Of a stretch of 64,000 nucleotides of DNA, positions 17,313-25,527 are shown in pieces. The notes below the pieces were generated by a model. It was not told where the DNA came from. It did not search any database and saw only the letters and a list, made by a program, of their open reading frames with translations. The stretch lies in contig NZ_SADR02000032.1 of the NCBI RefSeq assembly GCF_004010325.2, forward strand, positions 1-64,000, given 5' to 3'. Position numbers and translations under genes: made by a program. Each line of letters opens with the position of its first letter. Positions within the stretch are counted from its first letter, which is position 1. This DNA is from Mesorhizobium sp. M00.F.Ca.ET.216.01.1.1 (GTDB taxonomy: Bacteria; Pseudomonadota; Alphaproteobacteria; Rhizobiales; Rhizobiaceae).

Positions 17313-17815
17313 AGCAAATGCAGCAAGCGGAACGAACTCGGGCCGACGGACAATCTCTGCCGCCACCGCAAACCAAAGGCCGAAGCAAGGCCTGGTGGTG
17401 GGCGATGCCCGAGACCGTGCGGCTCTATCTCCTGGTTTCCGCCGGCTCCGTCATCGGCAGCGTCTTGCGCGCCGTTGCCTCGATCGGCGCGCTTGCCTGG
17501 TTCGGCACGGCCTTTCCCTGGGGCACCTTGCTGGTGAATGTCATCGGCTCGTTCGTCATCGGCTTTTATGCGACGCTCACCGGTCCCGACGGGCGCGTCT
17601 TTGCCGGAACGCACCAGCGCCAGTTCGTCATGACCGGCATTTGCGGCGGCTTCACCACTTTTTCGATGTTCAGCTTTGAAACGTTCAGCCTCGTCCAGAA
17701 AGGCAATTGGCCGATGGCAGGGCTGAACGTCGGCGTCTCGATCACGACCTGGCTCGCTGCGGTGTGGCTCGGCCACATCGTCGCATCGCGTCTCAACCGG
17801 TTGGGAGGAACTTGA
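17309..17815 (+). CDS. crcB: CrcB-family fluoride channel subunit, second copy
   Basis: 168 residues including an N-terminal extension of about 32 polar residues not present in the first copy, then four helices with VSAGSVIGSVLRAVASIG, FPWGTLLVNVIGSFVIGFYA and GICGGFTTFSMFSFETFSL. It starts by ATGA overlap with the first crcB, so translational coupling is likely; an internal ATG at 17404 would remove the extension. With its neighbour it should make a heteromeric fluoride channel. DUF190 follows after 3 bp. Confidence 0.92.
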   Translation: MKQMQQAERTRADGQSLPPPQTKGRSKAWWWAMPETVRLYLLVSAGSVIGSVLRAVASIGALAWFGTAFPWGTLLVNVIGSFVIGFYATLTGPDGRVFAGTHQRQFVMTGICGGFTTFSMFSFETFSLVQKGNWPMAGLNVGVSITTWLAAVWLGHIVASRLNRLGGT

Positions 17816-17818
17816 ACC

Positions 17819-18157
17819 ATGCAGATACCAAAACAGGCGGTGCTGCTGCGTATTTTCATCGGCGAGGACGACCGGGACAACGGCCGCCCACTCTATGAAT
17901 CGATCGTACTCAAGGCCCGCGAAATGCATCTGGCCGGCGCGACGGTGGTGCGTGGCGGCATGGGCTTCGGCCATTCGAGCCGGCTGCACACGACGAAGAT
18001 CCTGCGGCTTTCGGAGGACCTGCCGCTGGTCGTCGAGATCGTCGACAGCGAAGACAAGATCAATGGCTTTCTGCCGGTGCTCGAAACGATCATGGGCAGC
18101 GGCCTGGTGACGCTGGAGAAGGTCCAGGTGCTGCAATATGGGGCCAATCAGAATTGA
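17819..18157 (+). CDS. DUF190 family protein
   Basis: A 112-residue PII-like small protein (AVLLRIFIGEDDRDNGRPLYE, GATVVRGGMGFG, LPLVVEIVDSEDKINGFLP). DUF190 proteins are regularly encoded next to crcB and are thought to be regulatory, resembling PII signalling proteins, but the ligand is unknown. The start follows GGGAGGAAC. It is third in the crcB operon, so a role in fluoride resistance is inferred. Confidence 0.9.
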   Translation: MQIPKQAVLLRIFIGEDDRDNGRPLYESIVLKAREMHLAGATVVRGGMGFGHSSRLHTTKILRLSEDLPLVVEIVDSEDKINGFLPVLETIMGSGLVTLEKVQVLQYGANQN

Positions 18158-18595
18158 AGCTGAAGTGGCCGGATTGGAGAAGCCGGGCACTGCGGCCTGG
18201 ATCGGCCAGTGTGAGGGCGGCATTGCTGCGAACCTCGCGATGCAGTTTTGAGGCCGCTTCGGCTTGTTCCGGCCTTATTTGACAATCAGTATCCCTCTTG
18301 CCTTCAAGGCGCCCGCCCGCTTCGCGATCCGAAAGGCGGCGCCATTTCCGTCCGGTTGTGGCAGCATCGCCGCGCTGACCTGTCGGAGCCTTTGCTGTCC
18401 CCGGCCACACTGTTGAGACCGGCGCAGCCCTCGAAGGCGATAGCGGCCGCTCGCATGAAGTCGCAAAGAGAGACGTGACCCGTCTCCTGACGGAAAGCGC
18501 AGGCTTTTCGTTGGGAAACTCGTAGGCGCTTGAAAAAAGGGCAGGCCCGCGACCAGGGTTCGCCGAAACCAAAGCAAGATGCGAGGTTAAATGCG
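18158..18595. other. Intergenic region, 438 bp
   Basis: No supported gene. Short minus-strand frames exist over 18275-18636, but they overlap in different phases without recognisable protein character. A run of purines before 18540 and a GAGG at about 18582 belong to the glycosyltransferase leader. Confidence 0.45.
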
Positions 18596-19663
18596 ATGCA
18601 TTCTGTCCCGAATGGAATTCCGGTATCGATCGTCATCCCGAATTACAACTACGCACGTTTCCTCAAACGTTGCATCGACAGCGCACTCGGCCAAGACTAC
18701 GCTGATGTCGAAGTCATCGTCGTCGACGATGCATCGCAAGATGGTTCCGCGGCAATCATAAAATCGTACGGCGACAGGATCCTCGCATGCCTGCGGCGCG
18801 GCAATGGCGGCCATGCCGCCGCGTTCAACACCGGCTTTGCGGCAAGCTCGGGCAAGATCGTCCTCTTCCTTGACGCCGACGACTATCTCTATCCGGACGC
18901 CGTCTCCAGGATCGTCGACACATGGGACGCGGCAACAGCCCAGGTGCAGTCCAGGCTGCACATCGTCGACGAAGGGCAACGCATCAAGGACGTCTTTCCT
19001 CCGCCCGAACTGCCCTTCGACAGCGGCGACGTCATGCCGAAGCTGCTGCACAAGGGCCGCTACCAGACGACCGTTACGAGCGGGCTGGCGTTTGACCGCG
19101 CAACCCTGGAATCGATTATGCCGATTCCGGAGAAGGAGTTCCGCCAGGGCGCCGATGGCTATCTTGTAACGCTGGCGCCATTGTACGGGCACGTCCAGTC
19201 CATCGACGAATGCGTCGGCGCCTACCGTATCCACGGCGCCAACCATTCGGTCTTCGGCGAAAAGCTCGCCGAGCGGGCGCGTTGGCGGGTGAGCCACGAT
19301 TTCCGCCGCATGGAGGCCCTCTCGGACCAGGCGTCGGAGGTCGGCATGGCGGTCGTGCCGTCGGAGGCTTTCCGCCATGATCCTGTCCACCTGGAAGAGC
19401 GGCTGGCGTCGCTCTGCGCCGACAGGCGCCGGCATCCGGTGGCTGATGATTCCAGGCTGGCGCTGGCGGCGGCGGGCGCCGTCGCCAGCTTCGAGATGAC
19501 GGCGTCGCTGCGCCGGCGCGCCGTGCTTGCCGCCTGGTTCCTGTCGGTCGGCATGCTGCCGCGGCAGATGGCGATGGCGGTGCTGTCGTGGAAGCTGGAA
19601 GCATCGTCGAGACCAGCGTTCCTTGCGCGCATGTCCAAGACCATCCGCCACGCCATGGGATAG
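18596..19663 (+). CDS. Family 2 glycosyltransferase
   Basis: 355 residues with a GT-A domain at the N-terminus: VSIVIPNYNYARFLKRCIDS, then VIVVDDASQDGS and the metal/nucleotide-binding VLFLDADDYLYPDAV. The C-terminal third is helical and hydrophobic (AVLAAWFLSVGMLPRQMAMAVLS) and may sit at the membrane. It should transfer a sugar from a nucleotide-sugar donor onto a glycan or lipid; the acceptor is unknown. The ATG at 18596 is preferred over an upstream TTG. It stands alone, with no other polysaccharide gene nearby, inside the segment bounded by the tRNA-Arg core repeats. Confidence 0.87.
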   Translation: MHSVPNGIPVSIVIPNYNYARFLKRCIDSALGQDYADVEVIVVDDASQDGSAAIIKSYGDRILACLRRGNGGHAAAFNTGFAASSGKIVLFLDADDYLYPDAVSRIVDTWDAATAQVQSRLHIVDEGQRIKDVFPPPELPFDSGDVMPKLLHKGRYQTTVTSGLAFDRATLESIMPIPEKEFRQGADGYLVTLAPLYGHVQSIDECVGAYRIHGANHSVFGEKLAERARWRVSHDFRRMEALSDQASEVGMAVVPSEAFRHDPVHLEERLASLCADRRRHPVADDSRLALAAAGAVASFEMTASLRRRAVLAAWFLSVGMLPRQMAMAVLSWKLEASSRPAFLARMSKTIRHAMG

Positions 19664-19783
19664 AACGATGCCTGATCTCAGCGTTTCAAGATCCGCTCTG
19701 GATCGCTGCGATTATCGCCTATGATAGGCGCCGGCCCGCGTCGATCTCGATCATTGAGGCGGCCAGATTGGAGAAGTCGATTT

Positions 19784-20086
19784 ATGAGCATGCATAAGCC
19801 ACCGATGGAGCGCTGCCCATCCCACCCTGGAGCGCTGCTTGACGACATCATCCCGGCAACCGGAAAGACCAAGGTGGAAATCGCCCAGCTGCTAGGCATC
19901 TCGCGCCAGCAGCTTTACGACGTCATCCGCGAAAAGAAGCCGGTGTCGCCGGCTGTGGCCGCCCGCCTTGGAAAGATGTTCGGCGATGGCGCCGCGGTCT
20001 GGCTGAGGATGCAGACCGGTTATGATGCCTGGCATGCGGAGCGCGAAATGGACGTCAGTGCCATCCCGATGCTGCACGCAGCTTGA
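19784..20086 (+). CDS. HigA-family antitoxin-like HTH protein without toxin
   Basis: A 100-residue XRE-type regulator: PSHPGALLDDIIPATGKTKVE followed by the helix-turn-helix IAQLLGISRQQLYDVIREKKP and VAARLGKMFGDGAAVWLRMQ. This is the HigA/VapI family. GGAGAAG lies about 8 nt before the ATG. HigB would normally lie immediately upstream, but the 120 bp after the glycosyltransferase encode no HigB-like sequence and none follows. It is an orphan antitoxin or a regulator that has lost its toxin. Confidence 0.88.
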   Translation: MSMHKPPMERCPSHPGALLDDIIPATGKTKVEIAQLLGISRQQLYDVIREKKPVSPAVAARLGKMFGDGAAVWLRMQTGYDAWHAEREMDVSAIPMLHAA

Positions 20087-20092
20087 AACGCA

Positions 20093-20395
20093 TCAGGCTT
20101 GCCGGCCCTGCAGCGCCGCCCGCCGGGCCAGGTCTTCTCCCTCGGCGGCTCGCTCGACCAGGACATGCGCCTCCCGCGCGGCCTCGACAAACGCATCCCG
20201 GGCGACTTCCGCCGGAACATCGCCGGTCATGGCCCGGCGGCATGCGCGCAACGCCGAACCATGTTTCGCGCTGCCGGCGTCGCGCCAATGGCCTTTCAGC
20301 AACTCGACCGCCTGCTGCGCGTTGGAAATGTTGCGGATATCACCCGCGATGCCGACCGAAACCGCAACCGGCCTGGAAAACCATCCTTGGTTCAT
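20093..20395 (-). CDS. DUF982 protein
   Basis: A 100-residue protein of the rhizobial DUF982 family (FSRPVAVSVGIAGDIRNISNA, AVELLKGHW, HGSALRACRRAMTGDV, ARDAFVEAAREAHVLV). Function unknown; members are abundant in Rhizobiales, often in several copies. AAAGG precedes the ATG by about 9 nt. It converges with the HigA gene, 6 bp away. Confidence 0.8.
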   Translation of the reverse strand: MNQGWFSRPVAVSVGIAGDIRNISNAQQAVELLKGHWRDAGSAKHGSALRACRRAMTGDVPAEVARDAFVEAAREAHVLVERAAEGEDLARRAALQGRQA

Positions 20396-20727
20396 GGCGG
20401 AACCTTTGGTGTGTTGAACACCACTTAACGCATGTCGTGGCGCAAGGTTTCATTCGCGCCATCACCACAGCGTGAGGGCGGCGTTGCCGTTGATTTTCCG
20501 CCCTGCGGAGTCGTCACGCAATCGTCAAGGTATGTGAACGCACCATTAGCATATTCCGTTATAGTCTTGTGGGAAGAACGATACGCTGTTAGTCCTTGGC
20601 AAGGTCGGTTCAGTTGCGAAACGCAACGGCTGTCTTAGATGATGGTGCCGGACTAACGGCGCTTAGGAAATCCGGTGCTATTTGCCCCCATGGCGCCGGG
20701 ATGAAGCCAAACCCATGGGGAAGATCG
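20396..20727. other. Intergenic region before the NolR-like gene, 332 bp
   Basis: Shared upstream region of two divergent genes. It contains AT-richer sequence with TTAGCATATTCCGTTATAGT near 20546-20565, which may be a promoter. No gene is supported. Confidence 0.45.
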
Positions 20728-21096
20728 ATGGTCTCGAAAAAACTGTTCGCCAACGCTGAAACTGCGACCGCATTCCTGACTGTGATGGGAAACGAGAAGC
20801 GTCTGCTGATCATGAACTATCTGGCCGACGGTGAACTGTCGGTCGGTGTGCTTGCGGAGAAGGTCGAGCTGAGCCAGTCGGCCCTGTCGCAGCACCTTGC
20901 CAAGCTGCGGGGCTTCGGCCTTGTCGACACCCGCCGCGACCGCCAGATGATCTACTATTCCTGCAAGTCCGCCGCCGCGCGCGAGCTCCTCAGCCTGCTC
21001 GACGGCTTGCTGCTGGAGGACTTGCTGGCGACCGGGCCAAGATGGCGGTCCGACCGCGACGTCGCCGAAGGGCAGCGCCGGCCGCAAGCGGCCTGA
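20728..21096 (+). CDS. ArsR-family regulator, NolR-like
   Basis: A 122-residue winged-helix repressor. The recognition region VELSQSALSQHLAKLRGFGL and VDTRRDRQMIYYSC closely resemble rhizobial NolR, which represses nodulation genes and adjusts core metabolism; the metal-binding cysteines of classical ArsR are not at the expected place. The ATG at 20728 has GGGGAAG seven nt upstream. NolR identity is not proven, because several NolR-like paralogues exist in rhizobia. It is the last gene before the tRNA-Arg core copy. Confidence 0.78.
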   Translation: MVSKKLFANAETATAFLTVMGNEKRLLIMNYLADGELSVGVLAEKVELSQSALSQHLAKLRGFGLVDTRRDRQMIYYSCKSAAARELLSLLDGLLLEDLLATGPRWRSDRDVAEGQRRPQAA

Positions 21097-21150
21097 GGGC
21101 TGGCTTTCGCCGAGTCTTGATCACCGCGCGGCGAGGCGTTGCCGCACGGA

Positions 21151-21200
21151 CCCAGCTGACAGAGCACCGGCCTTCTAAGCCGATGACAGCAGGCTCGCCA
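21151..21200 (+). repeat. Degenerate tRNA-Arg fragment, putative attachment remnant
   Basis: 21161-21185 is identical to 16528-16552 of tRNA-Arg(TCT), and flanking bases (CAGCTG before, GCAGG-CTCG after) are recognisably tRNA-derived but mutated. No acceptor stem is present. It marks the far end of a 4.6-kb segment that begins inside the tRNA. Confidence 0.7.
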
Positions 21201-21292
21201 AGCTCGTACTGTCGAGCTGGGATTGGACGCTTCCTGACGACAATCGGAGTTGCCAAATAGCCGCAATACGACCCGGCCTACCTTACCTTGGC

Positions 21293-22099
21293 TCACTGCG
21301 CCCCGCGCAGCCTGACCACGACGCTGCGTACGGCAAGCACCAGCACCGTGATGATGATCAGGATCACCGACAGCGCGGCGATCGCCGGGTCGATGTTGTC
21401 GCGCAGGCCCATCCACATCAGTCTGGGCAACGTGATCGCGTTGACCGAGGTGATGAACAGGGTGACGCCGATCTCTTCCCAGGACAGCACGAACGACAGA
21501 AGTGCTGCGGTGACGATGCCGAATTTGATGTTGGGCATGATGATACGGGTGGCGCGCTCCCACACCGTGGCGCCGAGGCCGCGCGCGGCAAGATCGATGC
21601 GCCGGTCGAGCTGGCTGAGCGAGACCAGCATCAGCACCGTGGCGAAGGGCACCGTCATTACTGCGTGTGCCATGGCGACACCAAGCCAGGTGTCGTAGCC
21701 GAAGAACGAGCTGAAGCCCGAGATCGAGGTCAAAAGGAAGTAGAGCGTAATTGCCGAGACCACCGGCGGCACCACCATCGGCAACAGCACAAAGCCGACG
21801 AGAGCTGCGGTGAAGCGCGGCTGGAACATCCAGACGCCGAGGCTGAAGCACAGCGCCAGCACCGTGGAGAAGGCGCTGCTGACGGCGCCGATCCTGATGC
21901 TGAGCAGGATCGAGGAGATCCAGCGCGGATCCTCGACCAGCGCCCGGTAGTGGCGCAGCGACAGTTCGCCCGACGGCATCGCCAGCATTCGGCTCGGCGT
22001 CAGCGACACCGGAATGACGGCAAGCAGCGGCAACAGCAGGAACAGCGCAACGATGGCGGCGATGACCAGCGAGACGGGACCGGGGCGGTAGGTCGGCAT
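21293..22099 (-). CDS. ABC transporter permease, PotC-type
   Basis: 268 residues with about six membrane helices and the cytoplasmic coupling motif DLAARGLGATVWERATRIIMP, placing it in the spermidine/putrescine (PotC) permease branch. It forms the channel together with the permease encoded just upstream; their coding sequences overlap by one base. The last gene of the transporter operon. The substrate is inferred to be a polyamine or guanidino compound from the whole cluster. Confidence 0.9.
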   Translation of the reverse strand: MPTYRPGPVSLVIAAIVALFLLLPLLAVIPVSLTPSRMLAMPSGELSLRHYRALVEDPRWISSILLSIRIGAVSSAFSTVLALCFSLGVWMFQPRFTAALVGFVLLPMVVPPVVSAITLYFLLTSISGFSSFFGYDTWLGVAMAHAVMTVPFATVLMLVSLSQLDRRIDLAARGLGATVWERATRIIMPNIKFGIVTAALLSFVLSWEEIGVTLFITSVNAITLPRLMWMGLRDNIDPAIAALSVILIIITVLVLAVRSVVVRLRGAQ

Positions 22100-22932
22100 C
22101 AGACCAACTGCCTCGGCCTGACATAGCGGAACAGCAGCGCCATCAGTGCGCCGACGAATAGCACCAGCACGACGCTGATCGCGGCGCCCAGCCCCCAGTC
22201 CGGGCTCTGGAAGATCCTGAGATAGATCAGCTCGGCGACCATCACGCTGCGGCCGCCGCCGAGGATCGCCGGCGTGACGAAGAAGCCCAGCGAAAATACG
22301 AAGACGATGGTCGCCGAGCCGATAATGCCGGAGCGCGTCATCGGCACGAACACCGACCAGAAGGTGCGCATGCGGCTGGAGCCGAGCCCTCGTGCCGCCA
22401 AGAGCACGCGGTCATCGAGGCTGCGCATCGCCGACGCCAGCGGAAACACGGCGAAGGGAATGAGGAAATGCGTCATGCCGACGATGACGCCGAACTCGTT
22501 GCGCACCAGCGCCAGCGGCTCGGAAATGAAGCCTATTCCCTGCAGCCAGGTGTTGATCAGGCCGCGATTGGACAAAAGCGCCACCCAGCCGAAGGCGCGC
22601 GTCAGCACCGAGATCCAGAACGGCACCAGGATGCAGAATTCGGCTACAACGCGCTGCACCGGACTGCCGCGCACCCAGACAACGGTGATGGCATAGGCAG
22701 CCGCGACCGAAACGATGGTGACGATTGCCGCGATGCGCAGCGTACGGATGAACACCGACTGCACAAGAGCGTCGGTCAGCAGCGCGTCATACTGCCCAAC
22801 TCCCGGCGTGGGCAGCGTAAAACTCCATTTGACGACACCCAGGAACGGCCAGGCGTAGGCCAGCACAAGGAAGAGGAGCAGCGGCGCCATCAGCAGCGCC
22901 GCGCCCGTCCTGTCGGAAAGGTATGCTTTCAT
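22099..22932 (-). CDS. ABC transporter permease, PotB-type
   Basis: 277 residues, six predicted helices, with the EAA-like loop LLAARGLGSSRMRTFWSVFVP. It begins MKAYLSDRTGAALLMAPLLL. Partner of the PotC-type permease. It lies 24 bp downstream of the binding-protein gene in the same operon. Confidence 0.9.
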   Translation of the reverse strand: MKAYLSDRTGAALLMAPLLLFLVLAYAWPFLGVVKWSFTLPTPGVGQYDALLTDALVQSVFIRTLRIAAIVTIVSVAAAYAITVVWVRGSPVQRVVAEFCILVPFWISVLTRAFGWVALLSNRGLINTWLQGIGFISEPLALVRNEFGVIVGMTHFLIPFAVFPLASAMRSLDDRVLLAARGLGSSRMRTFWSVFVPMTRSGIIGSATIVFVFSLGFFVTPAILGGGRSVMVAELIYLRIFQSPDWGLGAAISVVLVLFVGALMALLFRYVRPRQLV

Positions 22933-22956
22933 CTCGGCCGGTTGTCTCGCCCCGGC

Positions 22957-24072
22957 TCAGGCGGAGATGATCTTGGTGTACTCGTCGAGCGCCGCCCCGT
23001 AATTCTTGGCGTACCAATCCATGTCGAGCGGAATCTGCTTTTTCATGTTCTCCGGATCGACCGGGTTGATGCGCTTCTTGTCGGCAGGGATCAGCGCATC
23101 GGTAGCCGGGTTGGCTGGGCCCTGGCCGAGCTTGTCAAACATGACGAGCTGCTTTTGCGGGTCCTGGGCGCTGGCGATGAACTTCATCGCCGCGTCTTTA
23201 CCGCCGGGATTGCCCTTGAGCACGGCGAGCGCGCCGGGCGAGATCAGGCCCTGGTCCCAGATGAACTTGATCTGGCCGCCGGAATCCTGCTCGATCAGCG
23301 AGGCCCGCGTCGACCAGACGATCGCCATCGAGGCTTCGCCGTTGAGCAGCACGCTCTGGCTTTCGGCGCCTCCGCCCCAATAGGCGACAACGTTTTCCTT
23401 GAAGGCGGCGATCTTGTCATGCGCGCGCTTGAGGTCGAGCGGGTAGAGCGAGGCCGGCGCGATGCCGTCGGCAAGCAGTGCCGCTTCCCAGCTCGACACG
23501 CCCCATTTGTAGAGCGAGCGCTTGCCCGGGAATTTCTTCACATCGAAGAAGTCGGCCATGCCGGCCGGCGCCTCGCTGCCGTATTTCGCGGAATCATAGG
23601 CGATGACGTAGGAGAAGAAGTAGGTCGAGGCGGCGTAGTCCCAGCCGAAGCCGGGCCGCATCTTCTTCTTGTCGACGACCGAATAGTCGATCGGCTCCAG
23701 CATGCCCTGCGCGCCGAGCGTGATCGCCGAGAACGGATCGACGTCGACCAGGTCCCAGGTCGGCGCGCCGCTCTTGAACTGCGCCGCGATCGCCCCTTCG
23801 GTAGGACCCGAGCCGTCCATCTTTACAGTGATGCCGGTCTCCTTGGTGAAGGCTTGGCCATAGGCCGCATCATAGGCGGTGATGGCGTCGCCGCCCCAGT
23901 TCACCAGCACCAGTTCTTTCGCCGCGGCAAAGGCACCGGACGAGCGCAGCAGCATCGGCGTGCCGGCCAGCACCAGTGCCGCCAGCTGCGTGAACTGCCG
24001 GCGCGAGATCTCGCCGCGCACCGCCCTTGCGGACAGGCTCTCGATGGAATGTTTCTTGGTCTTGCTTGTCAT
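22957..24072 (-). CDS. ABC transporter substrate-binding protein, PotD/F-type, Tat-exported
   Basis: 371 residues. The N-terminus contains SRRQFTQLAALVLAG, a twin-arginine signal, and cleavage is likely after SSGAFAA. The mature protein (LVLVNWGGDAITAYDAAYGQAF; DLVDVDPFSAITLGAQG) is a type II periplasmic binding protein of the spermidine/putrescine family. Tat export suggests it folds in the cytoplasm before secretion. It sits between the ATPase and permease genes. Confidence 0.9.
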   Translation of the reverse strand: MTSKTKKHSIESLSARAVRGEISRRQFTQLAALVLAGTPMLLRSSGAFAAAKELVLVNWGGDAITAYDAAYGQAFTKETGITVKMDGSGPTEGAIAAQFKSGAPTWDLVDVDPFSAITLGAQGMLEPIDYSVVDKKKMRPGFGWDYAASTYFFSYVIAYDSAKYGSEAPAGMADFFDVKKFPGKRSLYKWGVSSWEAALLADGIAPASLYPLDLKRAHDKIAAFKENVVAYWGGGAESQSVLLNGEASMAIVWSTRASLIEQDSGGQIKFIWDQGLISPGALAVLKGNPGGKDAAMKFIASAQDPQKQLVMFDKLGQGPANPATDALIPADKKRINPVDPENMKKQIPLDMDWYAKNYGAALDEYTKIISA

Positions 24073-24141
24073 GTCAGTTCCCCTTTTTGTCGTTGATCGT
24101 TCCGGTAGTCGGTGCGAATCCTGGATTCGTCACCTTGGTCG

Positions 24142-25233
24142 TCATCCTCCGTCCGGAAGGAGGAAACCCTTTTCCGCCGGCCAGGTCAGCCAGACGGAGT
24201 TGCCCTTGCTGAGTGCCGCGGCAGCGACCTCGTTCGGCACCGAGACCGTCACCCTGGCGCCTTGCCGCGTCGTCAGGTCGAGCCGCGTCGCAGCACCGAG
24301 ATAGGTCGAGGCGATCGCGGTGGCGGCGATGCCGTTCTCGCCCGCTGCCGCTTCGCGCGCGATCGACATGTACTCGGGCCGGATCGCCAGGATGGCGTTG
24401 CTGCCGACGGTATCGGCATTGCCGCGCAGGCTGACGGCACGGTCCTCGCAAAGGCCGATGGCGCCATTGTCGGCGTTGCGCACGCCCTTCAGCGGCAGCA
24501 TGTTGATCTCGCCCAGGAACTCGGCGACGAAACGGTTGGCCGGCCGGTCATAGACCTCGTCCGGCGCGCCGACCTGCAGCAATCTGCCATGGTCGAAGAT
24601 GGCGACGCGCGACGACAGCGCCAGCGCCTCGCTCTGGTCGTGGGTGACGAAGACAAAGGTGGTGCCGGTCTCCTGGTGCAGCCGCTTCATCTCGGCCTGC
24701 ATCTGGCCGCGCAGCCCCTTGTCGAGCGCCGAGAATGGCTCGTCGAGCAAAAGCACGCCCGGCTCGAACACCAGCGCGCGGGCCAGCGCCACGCGCTGCT
24801 GCTGGCCGCCGGAAAGCTGCGCCGGCAATTTCTTCTCGTGGCCCTGCAACCCGACGCGCTCGATCATCTCGCCGACCCGGCGCTTGATCTCGGCCGCCGA
24901 TTTCTTGCGCACCTTGAGCGGGAAGGCGATGTTGGCCTCGACGCTCATATGCGGGAACAGCGCATAGCCCTGGAAGACCATGCCGGCGGCGCGCTGCTCG
25001 GCCGGCCGGTCGGTGATGTCGACGCCGTCGCTGTAGAGCCGTCCGTCGGTGGGCTGTACGAAGCCGGCAAGAATCATCAGGAAGGTGGTCTTGCCGGAAC
25101 CGGACGGCCCGAGCAGGGTCAGGAATTCGCCGCGGCCGATATCGAGCGTCAGGTTGTCCAGCGCACGGAACGAGCCGAAGCTCTTGCCGATCCCGATTGC
25201 CTTGATCTCTGCGGCCCGGCCGGGTTGCTGCAT
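24142..25233 (-). CDS. ABC transporter ATP-binding protein, PotA-type
   Basis: 363 residues: Walker A GPSGSGKTT, signature LSGGQQQRVALARAL, Walker B VLLLDEPFSALD, H-loop FVTHDQSEAL, and a C-terminal TOBE domain (about residues 275-360). The ATG at 25233 (MQQPGRAAEIKAIG) with AAAGGCAGG upstream is preferred to an in-frame start 13 codons earlier. It is the first gene of the four-gene importer operon running towards 21293. Confidence 0.93.
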   Translation of the reverse strand: MQQPGRAAEIKAIGIGKSFGSFRALDNLTLDIGRGEFLTLLGPSGSGKTTFLMILAGFVQPTDGRLYSDGVDITDRPAEQRAAGMVFQGYALFPHMSVEANIAFPLKVRKKSAAEIKRRVGEMIERVGLQGHEKKLPAQLSGGQQQRVALARALVFEPGVLLLDEPFSALDKGLRGQMQAEMKRLHQETGTTFVFVTHDQSEALALSSRVAIFDHGRLLQVGAPDEVYDRPANRFVAEFLGEINMLPLKGVRNADNGAIGLCEDRAVSLRGNADTVGSNAILAIRPEYMSIAREAAAGENGIAATAIASTYLGAATRLDLTTRQGARVTVSVPNEVAAAALSKGNSVWLTWPAEKGFLLPDGG

Positions 25234-25352
25234 CCTGCCTTTTTCCTCAGTCCTGGGGGAAATCGTAGGCACGGCGCCGGCTCACCGCAACCGAATAGTT
25301 TTCGCCTGATCGGCAAATTTGATTCATCTATCACATCCCTCGGCGTTCCTTC

Positions 25353-25509
25353 GCGCCCCCTCTGTCCTGCCGGACATCTGCCCCTCAAGGGCGGAGCTTG
25401 GCGGGTTCGACGTCTCGCCCGTTTCCTGACATTGGAGATTGGCGAAAGCCGACGTGCTATCCGATCTCCCCCTCGAGGGGGAGATGGCCGGCAGGCCAGA
25501 GGGGGGCGC
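25353..25509. repeat. Palindromic repeat, about 157 bp
   Basis: The left arm GCGCCCCCTCTGTCCTGCCG (25353 on) and the right arm ending CAGAGGGGGGCGC (about 25497-25509) are inverted, with imperfect inner arms around a GATCTCCCCCTCGAGGGGGAG core (25464-25483). The outer arms match those at 51940-52097. No reading frame of transposase type is inside, so this is a non-autonomous dispersed repeat. Confidence 0.8.
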
Positions 25510-25527
25510 TGTCCCGCCAGCCTTCCC

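Noticed and set aside
18275..18636. Minus-strand frames between DUF190 and the glycosyltransferase
   Set aside because: Two frames overlap in different phases without a coherent protein; a decayed gene cannot be shown.
19664..19783. HigB toxin upstream of HigA
   Set aside because: The 120 bp are too short and encode no RelE/HigB-like sequence in any frame.
20546..20565. NolR-type binding site in front of the NolR-like gene
   Set aside because: The TTAG half is present but the second half does not fall at the expected distance.
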